In this document: positions 1 through 5,568 of the stretch, in pieces
How the letters are laid out: each line of letters opens with the position of its first letter
How positions within the stretch are numbered: position 1 is the stretch's first letter
Assembly: GCA_015493185.1 (NCBI GenBank)
Contig: WGDQ01000546.1
Span: 1-6,834 of the forward strand
Length of the DNA stretch: 6,834 nucleotides
Source of the DNA: Planctomycetaceae bacterium
Lineage (GTDB): Bacteria > Planctomycetota > Planctomycetia > Pirellulales > JAEUIK01
Reading direction: 5' to 3'
Translations under genes and position numbers: made by a program
Notes under the pieces: model-generated
The model's input: the letters and a program-made list of their open reading frames with translations, nothing else
Told to the model about the DNA's origin: nothing
Databases searched by the model: none

Positions 1-2
1 AG

Positions 3-566
3 TTCGAGCGGTGCGTGATCGAGATGATTCGCCGCTACGTGAGCCGCAGCGACGGACACGCGTTTGTGCTGTTTACCAGCTACCAGATGTTGCGACAGGC
101 TTCGGCCGCGCTGGCCGGCTGGCTGGCCGAGCAGCAAATGCCGCTGTTCAGTCAGGCCGACGAGTTGCCGCGCACGCGGATGCTCGAGCAATTCAAACGT
201 TCGCCGCGGGCCGTGTTGTTTGGCACCGATAGTTTCTGGCAAGGGGTCGACGTGCCGGGCGAGGCGTTGCGAAACGTGATCATCACGCGGCTGCCGTTCA
301 GCGTGCCCGACCGGCCGCTGTTGGCCGCGCGGCTGGAGGCGATTCGCAGCGGCGGCGGCAACCCCTTTATGGAATATCAGGTGCCCGAGGCCGTGCTGAA
401 GCTGAAGCAAGGCTTCGGCCGATTGATCCGCACCCGCGACGATCGGGGCATGGTGGTAGTGCTCGATCCGCGAGTGCTGACGCGGCCCTACGGGCGGCTG
501 TTTCTCGAATCGCTGCCCGAGTGTCGCACGGTACGCGAGTCGGTGAATGAGCATCCGGACGTGTAG
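3..566 (+). CDS. dinG: DinG-family ATP-dependent DNA helicase, C-terminal part (5' end outside window)
   Basis: This is the last 187 residues of a superfamily 2 helicase of the DinG/XPD type, which unwinds DNA 5' to 3' and acts in repair and in resolving R-loops or replication conflicts. The frame is open to the left edge, so the start is not in the window; the GTG at 15 and the in-frame ATG at 24 are internal codons. Visible helicase domain 2 motifs, numbered from the first visible residue, are LFTSY at 23-27 (motif IV region), GTDSFWQGVDVPG at 74-86 (motif V) and QGFGRLIR at 136-143 (motif VI, with the arginine finger). The LPFSVPDRPL segment between motifs V and VI is typical of DinG. The Walker motifs and any iron-sulphur cysteines lie upstream of the window, so I cannot tell an FeS-type DinG from the FeS-lacking or exonuclease-fused types. 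The gene ends at TAG and is followed by a non-coding gap before hisF, so it is probably a separate transcription unit. Confidence 0.9.
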   Translation, partial: FERCVIEMIRRYVSRSDGHAFVLFTSYQMLRQASAALAGWLAEQQMPLFSQADELPRTRMLEQFKRSPRAVLFGTDSFWQGVDVPGEALRNVIITRLPFSVPDRPLLAARLEAIRSGGGNPFMEYQVPEAVLKLKQGFGRLIRTRDDRGMVVVLDPRVLTRPYGRLFLESLPECRTVRESVNEHPDV

Positions 567-577
567 CGGGCGGACTT

Positions 578-600
578 GAAGAGCCGGCTTCTTTTCTTCT
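578..600 (+). terminator. weak intrinsic terminator candidate after the helicase gene
   Basis: Twelve bases after the helicase stop, GAAG (578-581) pairs with CTTC (588-591) around a six-base AGCCGG loop, followed by the T-rich run TTTTCTTCT. The stem is only four base pairs and the T-tract is interrupted by C, so this is a marginal rho-independent terminator. The position just after the stop codon is its main support. Confidence 0.3.
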
Positions 601-875
601 TTGCTCAGGCCCGCGGCTTTTTTCGAAGGCTGGTTTTTTCTGGGCGGTTGGGGGGCCGCGGGCGTGGGCGCGAACCGCACGTTTGGCGGTGGCGCTTCGC
701 GCCGGATCGGGCGGCGGCAAGGTGGCCCGATGCGCGGCGGCAGCAACCGGCAAGGCGAACCGACCGCCCGAGGGTGCTCCTTTGGCACGAAGCGTCGGGT
801 TGTCGCTGTGAAAAGGAGCCCGGCGGAAACTGGAACCCGGCTCTACAGTTGCAGTTGCGCCGCCCGGGCGGACGG

Positions 876-904
876 TTGACCCCCGTGAAGGCTGAGCTTA
901 CAGT
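876..904 (+). promoter_or_regulatory. sigma70-type promoter candidate for hisF
   Basis: TTGACC at 876-881 matches five of six bases of the -35 consensus. TACAGT at 899-904 matches four of six of the -10. The spacer is exactly 17 bases. Transcription would begin near 911 and give hisF a leader of about 90 bases. It is the best such pair in the gap, but no start site is known and planctomycete promoter consensus may differ. Confidence 0.4.
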
Positions 905-915
905 GAAAGGGCAAT

Positions 916-947
916 GCCGGTTCTTCTATCGCGCCTCGGACACCGGC
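916..947 (+). other. hairpin in the presumed hisF leader
   Basis: GCCGGT (916-921) is the exact inverse of ACCGGC (942-947), with a 20-base loop. AAAGG just before and CCTTT just after could form a competing pairing. It lies immediately downstream of the predicted transcription start. No histidine-codon leader peptide or T-run follows, so classical his attenuation is not supported. It may be without function. Confidence 0.25.
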
Positions 948-1002
948 CTTTGCCACAGAGCGGAACAGAAGTGCTAGAAGATCTTCGGCGTTGGAAGAGG
1001 CG

Positions 1003-1776
1003 ATGCTTGCCAAGCGTGTGATTCCCTGTCTCGATGTCGATCGTGGCCGTGTGGTGAAGGGTACGAACTTCGTCAACCTTCGCGACGCGGGCGACCCGGT
1101 CGAGGTGGCGCGGCGCTACGAGCACGAGGGGGCCGACGAGCTGGTGTTTCTCGACATCACGGCAAGCCACGAGGGGCGCGACATCATGCTCGACGTGGTT
1201 CGCCGCACGGCCGAAGTGGTGTTCATGCCGCTTTGCGTTGGCGGAGGCATTCGCACGCTGGAAGACATTCGGGCCTTGCTCCGCGCGGGTTGCGACAAGG
1301 TGTCGATCAATTCGGCCGCGCCCCGCAATCCTGATTTCGTGCGGCAGGCGGCCCGCCGCTTTGGCAGCCAATGCATTGTGGTGAACATCGACCCCAAGCG
1401 GGTGATGAAGGAAGGTCGCCCGTTCTGGGAAGTGCACATCAACGGCGGTCGCGTGGGCACGGGGCTCGAGGCCGTGGCTTGGGCTCAAGAGGTGGAGCGT
1501 TTGGGCGCGGGCGAAATCGTGCTCACCTCGATGGACGCCGACGGAACGAAAAACGGATACGACTTGGAAATCACCGCGGCGGTGAGCCGCGCGGTATCGA
1601 TACCCGTGGTGGCCAGCGGCGGCGCCGGCTGCCCGGAACACCTGGCCGAAGCGATTCTTCAAGGAGGTGCCGACGCCGCGTTGGCGGCCAGCATTTTCCA
1701 CTTCGGGCAGTATACGATTGAAGAAACCAAACAAGTGATGGCCGCTCGCGGCATTCCGGTGCGTTGGGCGGCCTGA
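1003..1776 (+). CDS. hisF: imidazole glycerol phosphate synthase, cyclase subunit HisF
   Basis: HisF is the cyclase half of the cytoplasmic HisH-HisF enzyme. Ammonia made by HisH passes through the HisF barrel to convert PRFAR into imidazole glycerol phosphate, the histidine precursor, and AICAR, which feeds purine synthesis. The 257 residues match the usual length of about 253-258. It starts with the family hallmark MLAKRVIPCLDV. The catalytic aspartates fall at the standard positions: Asp11 in CLDV and Asp130 in NIDPKRV. Phosphate-binding segments are visible as CVGGGIR (78-84), SINSAA (101-106), ASGGAG and AASIFHF. The start is set at ATG 1003 because it begins the conserved N-terminus and has a purine-rich GGAAGAGG just upstream (993-1000). 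An in-frame TTG at 991 would add only four residues. No other his gene is adjacent, so this is a solitary his locus, presumably transcribed from its own promoter. HisH must be encoded elsewhere. Confidence 0.98.
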   Translation: MLAKRVIPCLDVDRGRVVKGTNFVNLRDAGDPVEVARRYEHEGADELVFLDITASHEGRDIMLDVVRRTAEVVFMPLCVGGGIRTLEDIRALLRAGCDKVSINSAAPRNPDFVRQAARRFGSQCIVVNIDPKRVMKEGRPFWEVHINGGRVGTGLEAVAWAQEVERLGAGEIVLTSMDADGTKNGYDLEITAAVSRAVSIPVVASGGAGCPEHLAEAILQGGADAALAASIFHFGQYTIEETKQVMAARGIPVRWAA

Positions 1777-1792
1777 GCACATGCCGGCCAGG

Positions 1793-1830
1793 CGGCGTTT
1801 GGGATCGTCGTTCAAGCGGCCCGAACGCCG
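1793..1830 (+). terminator. 11-bp hairpin just after hisF, possible terminator without U-tract
   Basis: CGGCGTTTGGG (1793-1803) pairs with CCCGAACGCCG (1820-1830) over 11 positions, one of them a G-U wobble, around a 16-base loop. It begins 16 bases after the hisF stop, where a transcript end would be expected. No run of T follows, so it is not a classical intrinsic terminator. It could act as an RNA 3'-end stabiliser or a rho-assisted stop. Confidence 0.4.
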
Positions 1831-1867
1831 GAAGGTGTTGGCGGCGCGCCGCGACACGACCGGATGA

Positions 1868-1892
1868 GGGCGAAGGTTGTGGACCTTCGGCC
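1868..1892 (+). repeat. compact hairpin upstream of pilT-like gene
   Basis: CGAAGGT (1871-1877) and ACCTTCG (1883-1889) form a perfect 7-bp stem with a 5-base loop, TGTGG. Beyond a G-G mismatch, two further G-C pairs extend it (1868-1869 with 1891-1892). It lies between hisF and the promoter candidate at 1923-1950. It could be part of a terminator region for hisF, an operator-like site or a structured RNA element; the sequence does not decide. Confidence 0.4.
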
Positions 1893-1922
1893 GCCGTGTC
1901 GAGCGGCTCGGCCGCGTCCCTT

Positions 1923-1950
1923 TTGGCCAAACGGTTATCTTGTGTATTTT
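1923..1950 (+). promoter_or_regulatory. promoter candidate for the pilT-like operon
   Basis: TTGGCC (1923-1928, four of six matches to -35) and TATTTT (1945-1950, four of six to -10) are separated by 16 bases. They sit in the most AT-rich patch of the whole spacer (about 1934-1951). The -35 half overlaps a 10-base palindrome, TTTGGCCAAA (1922-1931), which could be a protein-binding site. Predicted transcription would start near 1957, giving an 80-base leader. No sigma54 GG-N10-GC pair fits here. Confidence 0.3.
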
Positions 1951-1955
1951 TGCCA

Positions 1956-1980
1956 GCCGGGACCGCTGGGAGGTCCGGGC
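1956..1980 (+). repeat. hairpin at the presumed 5' end of the operon leader
   Basis: GGACC (1960-1964) pairs with GGTCC (1972-1976) around a 7-base loop. After a G-G mismatch (1959/1977), GCC (1956-1958) pairs with GGC (1978-1980). A smaller stem follows at 2003-2007/2015-2019, ending two bases before the Shine-Dalgarno site. The leader therefore looks folded up to the ribosome site, which could affect mRNA stability or translation. Confidence 0.35.
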
Positions 1981-2021
1981 GCTGAGCAATCGGGAAAAGC
2001 CGAACGGCGGCGGCCCGTTGC

Positions 2022-2026
2022 GGAGG
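2022..2026 (+). promoter_or_regulatory. ribosome binding site of the pilT-like gene
   Basis: GGAGG sits 12 bases before the ATG at 2039, somewhat farther than the usual 5-9. It selects this ATG over the longer open frame that extends upstream to about 1877. The extra 54 codons of that frame cover the hairpins and promoter candidate and give non-conserved sequence. Confidence 0.65.
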
Positions 2027-2038
2027 AAAACCACCGAC

Positions 2039-3190
2039 ATGGCTACGTCTGTTTCCGACTCGCAGGTGCAGCGCTTCGCCCAACAAAAGCGCGAACTGGA
2101 AATCGACCGTTTGTTTCGCACGCTGGTGAAGCTGGAAGGTAGCGACCTGCACCTGAAGGTGGGCAAGCCGCCCTATGTGCGGGTGAACGGGTCGCTGCGT
2201 CCGCTGAACCGCGGACCGATCGACGACGAGGAGATGGTTCGCCTCTGCATTCCGATGCTCGACGAACGGAACCGGCGCATTTTCGACGAAGACGGCGGGG
2301 CCGACTTCGCCTACACGGTGGATGTGGACGGCACCACGTGGCGGTTTCGCGTGAACCTGTTGCAGCAGTTGGGACACATTGGGCTGGTCGCCCGGCGGGT
2401 GAACAACTGGATTCCTGACTTCGAGGGACTGAACCTGCCGCCGGTAATGGAAGAGCTGTGCAAGTTCGACCAGGGCATGATTCTGCTGGCCGGTGTGACC
2501 GGCTCGGGCAAGAGCACCACGATCGCCTCGATGCTCAACTGGATCAACCGCCACTACCGCAAGCACATTCTCACGCTCGAAGATCCGATCGAATTCGTGT
2601 TTACCGAAGACAAATGCCTGATCAACCAGCGGGAAATCGGCCTGGACGTGAAGAACTTCGAGATCGGCATGAAGCACGCGGTGCGTGAAGACCCCGACGT
2701 GATGTTGGTGGGCGAAATGCGCGATCAGGAAACGTTCATGACCGCCATTCACGCGGCCGAAACCGGGCACCTGGTGTTTGGCACCATTCACGCCTCGAAC
2801 GCACCCTCGACGATCGGCCGTATTCTGGACCTGTTTCCGCAAGACATGCACCCGGCGCTGCGCAGTGCGATCGCCTTCAACATGAAGGGCATCGTGGCGC
2901 AGAAGCTGCTGCCTTCGATCGCGCCGGGCGTGGGTCGGGTGCCGACCGTCGAGATCATGACCTTCAACCCCACGGTGCGCAAGCTGATTTTGGAGGAGAA
3001 GGACGACAAGCTCCCCGACGCCATCCGCATGGGCGCGCAGGAGGGCATGCAAGACTTCACGATGAGTCTTTGCGATTTGGTGCAGCGGGAATTGATCGAT
3101 CGGGCAACCGCCTTCGAGGTGGCGCCGAACGTCGAGGCACTGAAGATGGCACTAAAAGGAATCAACGTCACGCAGCCAGGGATTCTCTAA
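2039..3190 (+). CDS. pilT: PilT-like type IV pilus / secretion-family ATPase
   Basis: A 383-residue member of the PilT branch of the secretion ATPase superfamily. These cytoplasmic hexameric motors power type IV pilus retraction or related processes at the inner membrane. After a roughly 25-residue hydrophilic N-terminus comes GSDLHL (34-39), which opens the PilT N-terminal domain. The RecA-like core carries an intact Walker A, GVTGSGKST (152-160); an Asp box, LTLEDPIEF (178-186), with the expected catalytic glutamate Glu181; Walker B, VMLVGEMRD (221-229); and a His box, HLVFGTIHASNA (244-255), with His244 and His251. TVRKLILE (312-319) corresponds to the PilT retraction motif AIRNLIRE but is diverged. 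All nucleotide-handling residues are present, so it should be active. It lacks the GspE/PilB Cys4 motif, which fits PilT rather than PilB. Length is about 40 residues above classical PilT. The stop codon directly abuts the next start, implying translational coupling. True pilus retraction is uncertain because no pilin or assembly gene is visible. Confidence 0.9.
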   Translation: MATSVSDSQVQRFAQQKRELEIDRLFRTLVKLEGSDLHLKVGKPPYVRVNGSLRPLNRGPIDDEEMVRLCIPMLDERNRRIFDEDGGADFAYTVDVDGTTWRFRVNLLQQLGHIGLVARRVNNWIPDFEGLNLPPVMEELCKFDQGMILLAGVTGSGKSTTIASMLNWINRHYRKHILTLEDPIEFVFTEDKCLINQREIGLDVKNFEIGMKHAVREDPDVMLVGEMRDQETFMTAIHAAETGHLVFGTIHASNAPSTIGRILDLFPQDMHPALRSAIAFNMKGIVAQKLLPSIAPGVGRVPTVEIMTFNPTVRKLILEEKDDKLPDAIRMGAQEGMQDFTMSLCDLVQRELIDRATAFEVAPNVEALKMALKGINVTQPGIL

Positions 3191-4954
3191 ATGCGACAGC
3201 TTTTCCTCGCTCTTTTGGCGGCCGCCTTCTTTTTGGCGCTGGCCGCCGAACCTGCGCTGGCGCAAGGGAGTTCCACCTGGCCTGAGTTTCCGGCCGTGGG
3301 TTTCGAGCGTGGCGAAGGCGTTTATCTGAGCTGGCTGAAGATTGTCAGCGTGTGGCTCGTGTTTCTGGTGTGGGTAGCCACGACCGACTGGGCCAATCAA
3401 GATGCCGTGCGCCACGGCTTGCCCTATCATCGCTGGAACGCGATTCTCTTCTTCCCGTTTCTGGCGGCGCTGATGCTCACGTGGGTGATTCCGCTGTTTG
3501 CGATCAGCTTTCCGCTGCTGCTCGTGGCCTACGCCGTGCCGCTGACGCTCTACATTCGGGCCCGCAACCGGGCTGTCGAGTCGCACCAGACGGTGATGAC
3601 GCGCGACCACCTGCGCTTTCTGCTGGCCGAACGCCTGAAGGCGATCGGTATCGACATCAGCGACGAGCGGGCCGCGGCCCGCGAGGCCAGCACGTCGGTG
3701 AAGCTCATGCCGGGCGGAAGCGACGACGAGATTCAGAACAAGGCCAATCTCGAGCTGGCCAAACGCATGCCGGCCTATCAAGAAACCCGCGAAATGCTGG
3801 CCGGCGCGATCGACCAGCGAGCCGAAGCAGTATTGCTCGACTACACGCGACAACAGGTGGGCGTGCGGTTCGAGATCGACGGCGTTTGGCACAACGGCGA
3901 GGCGATGGAGCGCGAACTGGGCGACGGGATTCTGGCCGTGATGAAGCAGATTGCCGCACTCAACCCCGAAGAGCGCCGCGCCCGACAGGCCGGGCAGTTC
4001 GGCGCCGCCTACGGCGGCAAAGAATATGTTTGCAAGCTGCTCACCCGCGGCACCAAAACCGGCGAACGCGCCGTGCTGCAACTGGTGGATCAGAGCATTG
4101 CGTTCGAGCGGCCCGAAGACCTGGGCATGCGCGAGGCCACGAAGAAAAAGCTGCTCGAGGTGATCAACTCGCCGCCGGGCATGGTGCTGTTTTCGGCCCA
4201 GCCGCATCAGGGGCTGACAACCACGATCGACACCGTGTTGAACTCGACGGACCGGTTTGTGCGCAGCTTCATCGCCGTGGAAGACGCCCAACGACCCGAA
4301 CGACGCATTGACAACATCGAGGTAATCACCTTCGACAGCCAAGAGGGGCAAACCGCGCTGGACGTGTTGCCGGGCGTGGCGCGGCAATACCCCGACGTGA
4401 TTGTGGTGCGCGAACTGGTAGACGGCGAAACGGTGAAGTTTCTTTGCGGGCAGGTCGAAGAAAACCGCATGGTAATCAGCGGCATTCACGCCAACGATGC
4501 GGCCGAGGCACTGCTGCGGGTGCTGATGCTGAAGATTCCACCCGCGACGTTCGCCCCCTGCGTGTTGGCCGTGGTGAACCAACGGCTGGTTCGCCGGCTG
4601 TGCGATACGTGCAAAGAGGCGTATCCGCCCCCGCCGCAAATTCTGAAGCAGTTGCGCATTCCCGCGGGCAAGGTCGAGTCGCTTTATCGACCGCCGCAAA
4701 ACCCTGAAGAGGTGTGCCCCGACTGCCAGGGCATCGGGTATCGCGGCCGCACGGCGATTTTCGAGCTGTTGGTGGTCGACGACCGCACGCGCGAGGTGCT
4801 GGCCCAGAAGCCGAAGCTCGACCTGCTGCGGCGCGCGGCGCGGGCCGCCGGCATGCGAACCTTGCAGGAAGAGGGGCTGTTGCTCGTGCTACAGGGTGTG
4901 ACCTCGCTGGCCGAACTGAGCCGCGTGTTGAAAAACCAGGAGGGGCGGAAATGA
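3191..4954 (+). CDS. membrane-anchored GspE/PilB-family protein with degenerate P-loop (probable pseudo-ATPase)
   Basis: This 587-residue protein combines a membrane module with a GspE-like domain. Residues 1-24 look like a signal peptide with an ALA|Q cleavage site at 24/25. Hydrophobic segments at about 46-65, 82-100 and 102-122 give a topology with the C-terminus in the cytoplasm. From about 205 the GspE/PilB fold follows: an N2-like domain with VRFEIDGVWH (225-234), LNPEERRARQ (257-266) and GERAVLQLVD (291-300), then the core. At the Walker A position it reads SAQPHQGLTTT (335-345), so the lysine is Leu342 and two glycines are lost. The Asp box keeps Glu364-Asp365 but is otherwise altered. 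Walker B is PDVIVVRELVD (401-411), with Arg407 for the usual Gly. The second-box His433 remains (SGIHANDA) but the first His is Arg426. The metal-binding Cys4 motif is intact: CDTC (471-474) and CPDC (509-512), followed by GYRGRTAIFELL. ATP binding is therefore probably impaired or lost while the fold is kept; partnership with the upstream PilT-like ATPase is inferred. The start abuts the pilT stop, with only a weak AGGG upstream. It ends in a 4-base overlap with the next gene. Confidence 0.88.
   Translation: MRQLFLALLAAAFFLALAAEPALAQGSSTWPEFPAVGFERGEGVYLSWLKIVSVWLVFLVWVATTDWANQDAVRHGLPYHRWNAILFFPFLAALMLTWVIPLFAISFPLLLVAYAVPLTLYIRARNRAVESHQTVMTRDHLRFLLAERLKAIGIDISDERAAAREASTSVKLMPGGSDDEIQNKANLELAKRMPAYQETREMLAGAIDQRAEAVLLDYTRQQVGVRFEIDGVWHNGEAMERELGDGILAVMKQIAALNPEERRARQAGQFGAAYGGKEYVCKLLTRGTKTGERAVLQLVDQSIAFERPEDLGMREATKKKLLEVINSPPGMVLFSAQPHQGLTTTIDTVLNSTDRFVRSFIAVEDAQRPERRIDNIEVITFDSQEGQTALDVLPGVARQYPDVIVVRELVDGETVKFLCGQVEENRMVISGIHANDAAEALLRVLMLKIPPATFAPCVLAVVNQRLVRRLCDTCKEAYPPPPQILKQLRIPAGKVESLYRPPQNPEEVCPDCQGIGYRGRTAIFELLVVDDRTREVLAQKPKLDLLRRAARAAGMRTLQEEGLLLVLQGVTSLAELSRVLKNQEGRK
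4938..4945 (+). promoter_or_regulatory. ribosome binding site of the CvpA-like gene
   Basis: AGGAGGGG lies five bases before the ATG at 4951, inside the end of the upstream gene. It selects this ATG over the earlier open frame beginning at 4714, and over the ATG two codons later at 4957. Confidence 0.75.
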
Positions 4955-5568
4955 GTATGCTGTTTCCCTTTCTGCTGATCGCCGTGTTGGTGGGCGTGTT
5001 CGCATCGCTGATGCGCGAAGGGCTGTGGAGCAATGCCATTGCGCTGGTGAATGTGATTACCGCCGGGTTGATCGCCACCAACTTTTTCGAACCCCTGGCC
5101 GACTGGCTGACGAAAAAGGTGCCCAGCGGAAAATACTTCTGGGATTTTCTGGTGCTGTGGGTGCTGTTTGCCGTCACGCTGTTTGTGCTGCGATCGGCCA
5201 CCGACCGGGTGTCGCGGGTGCGGGTTCGTTTCAAAAAGCCGATCGAGGCGGCCGGCGGCTATCTGTTCGCACTCTGGACGGCGTGGGTCTTCGTTTGCTT
5301 TCTGACGATGACGCTGCACACGGCCCCGCTGTCGCGGAACTTTTTGTTCGGCGGTTTTCGGCCCGAAAGCCGTATGCTGTTCGGCACGGCGCCCGACCGG
5401 CTTTGGCTGGCGTTTGTGCATCGGTTGTCGAAGGGCCCGTACCGCCGACGGGCGTTCGATCTCGATCCCGAGCGCTACACGTTCGACCCGCACGCGACGT
5501 TCATGCCCCGCTACGCCTCGCGGCGCGAACACTATGCCGGTCTGAAAGACACGTTTGCCAAAGATTGA
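4951..5568 (+). CDS. CvpA-like four-helix inner membrane protein
   Basis: A 205-residue membrane protein with hydrophobic segments at about 3-20, 25-48, 62-81 and 101-122, then a hydrophilic tail of about 80 residues. The number and spacing of helices, and the small-residue-rich first half with MREGLW and TAGLIATNFFEPLA, resemble the CvpA family (colicin V production protein), polytopic inner-membrane proteins of poorly defined role in envelope integrity and export. The loop before helix 4 is strongly basic (SRVRVRFKKP, 88-97), consistent with a cytoplasmic side. The tail is rich in Arg, Tyr, Phe and Pro (RYTFDPHATFMPRYASRREHY, in pieces between 175 and 195) and is not part of a domain I recognise. 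The start overlaps the stop of the upstream gene as ATGA and has a strong Shine-Dalgarno site, so it is the third gene of the operon and is likely made in step with the membrane pseudo-ATPase. Family assignment is by architecture and remembered family style, so moderate. Confidence 0.75.
   Translation: MSMLFPFLLIAVLVGVFASLMREGLWSNAIALVNVITAGLIATNFFEPLADWLTKKVPSGKYFWDFLVLWVLFAVTLFVLRSATDRVSRVRVRFKKPIEAAGGYLFALWTAWVFVCFLTMTLHTAPLSRNFLFGGFRPESRMLFGTAPDRLWLAFVHRLSKGPYRRRAFDLDPERYTFDPHATFMPRYASRREHYAGLKDTFAKD

Larger units (their letters stand above)
567..1002 (+). other. 436-base gap between helicase and hisF with multiple inverted repeats
   Basis: I see no convincing gene here. A 133-codon frame at 576-977 has Arg/Trp/Pro-rich low-complexity composition and no recognisable domain, so I do not call it. 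The stretch holds two T6 tracts (618-623 and 634-639) flanked by a 9-base inverted repeat (609-617 with 655-663). Downstream is a series of possible stems: 674-678 with 686-690; 691-695 with 699-703; 706-712 with 725-731 (7 bp, 12-base loop); 776-783 with 812-819 (8 bp, enclosing a 4-bp stem 791-794/804-807); and 822-826 with 860-864 enclosing 828-832/846-850. No tRNA T-loop, tmRNA, SRP tip or RNase P core motif was recognised. It could be an unrecognised structured RNA, a 5' leader, or GC-rich spacer with chance repeats. Confidence 0.5.

Noticed and set aside
783..797. Sigma54 promoter suggested by TGGCACG
   Set aside because: The -24 half is perfect, but the bases at the required -12 spacing are not GC and no TTGC follows.
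916..947. Histidine attenuator in the hisF leader
   Set aside because: No leader peptide with a run of His codons and no terminator T-run follow the hairpin.
576..977. 133-codon open frame between the helicase gene and hisF
   Set aside because: Low-complexity Arg/Pro/Trp-rich translation without any recognisable domain, no clear ribosome site, and overlap with the hisF promoter candidate. It looks like a chance frame in GC-rich DNA.
991..1002. Earlier TTG start for hisF adding four residues
   Set aside because: The ATG at 1003 begins the conserved HisF N-terminus and puts the catalytic aspartates at residues 11 and 130, as in characterised HisF. The TTG overlaps the purine-rich ribosome site.
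1877..2038. 54-codon upstream extension of the pilT-like gene
   Set aside because: It would run through hairpins and the promoter candidate, and GGAGG at 2022-2026 points to ATG 2039.
2778..2795. Sigma54-like TGGCAC with GC at the correct spacing
   Set aside because: It encodes the conserved His box inside the pilT-like gene, so coding constraint explains it, and the -12 half is only GC without TT.
898..4699. Very long antisense open frames (422, 493 and 515 codons) opposite hisF, the pilT-like gene and the pseudo-ATPase gene
   Set aside because: They mirror the codon pattern of strongly supported genes on the other strand and give His/Arg/Val-rich translations typical of GC-rich antisense shadows.
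4714..4950. Longer N-terminus for the CvpA-like protein
   Set aside because: The upstream frame overlaps the coding sequence of the Cys4 region of the preceding gene. A strong Shine-Dalgarno site and the ATGA overlap favour ATG 4951.
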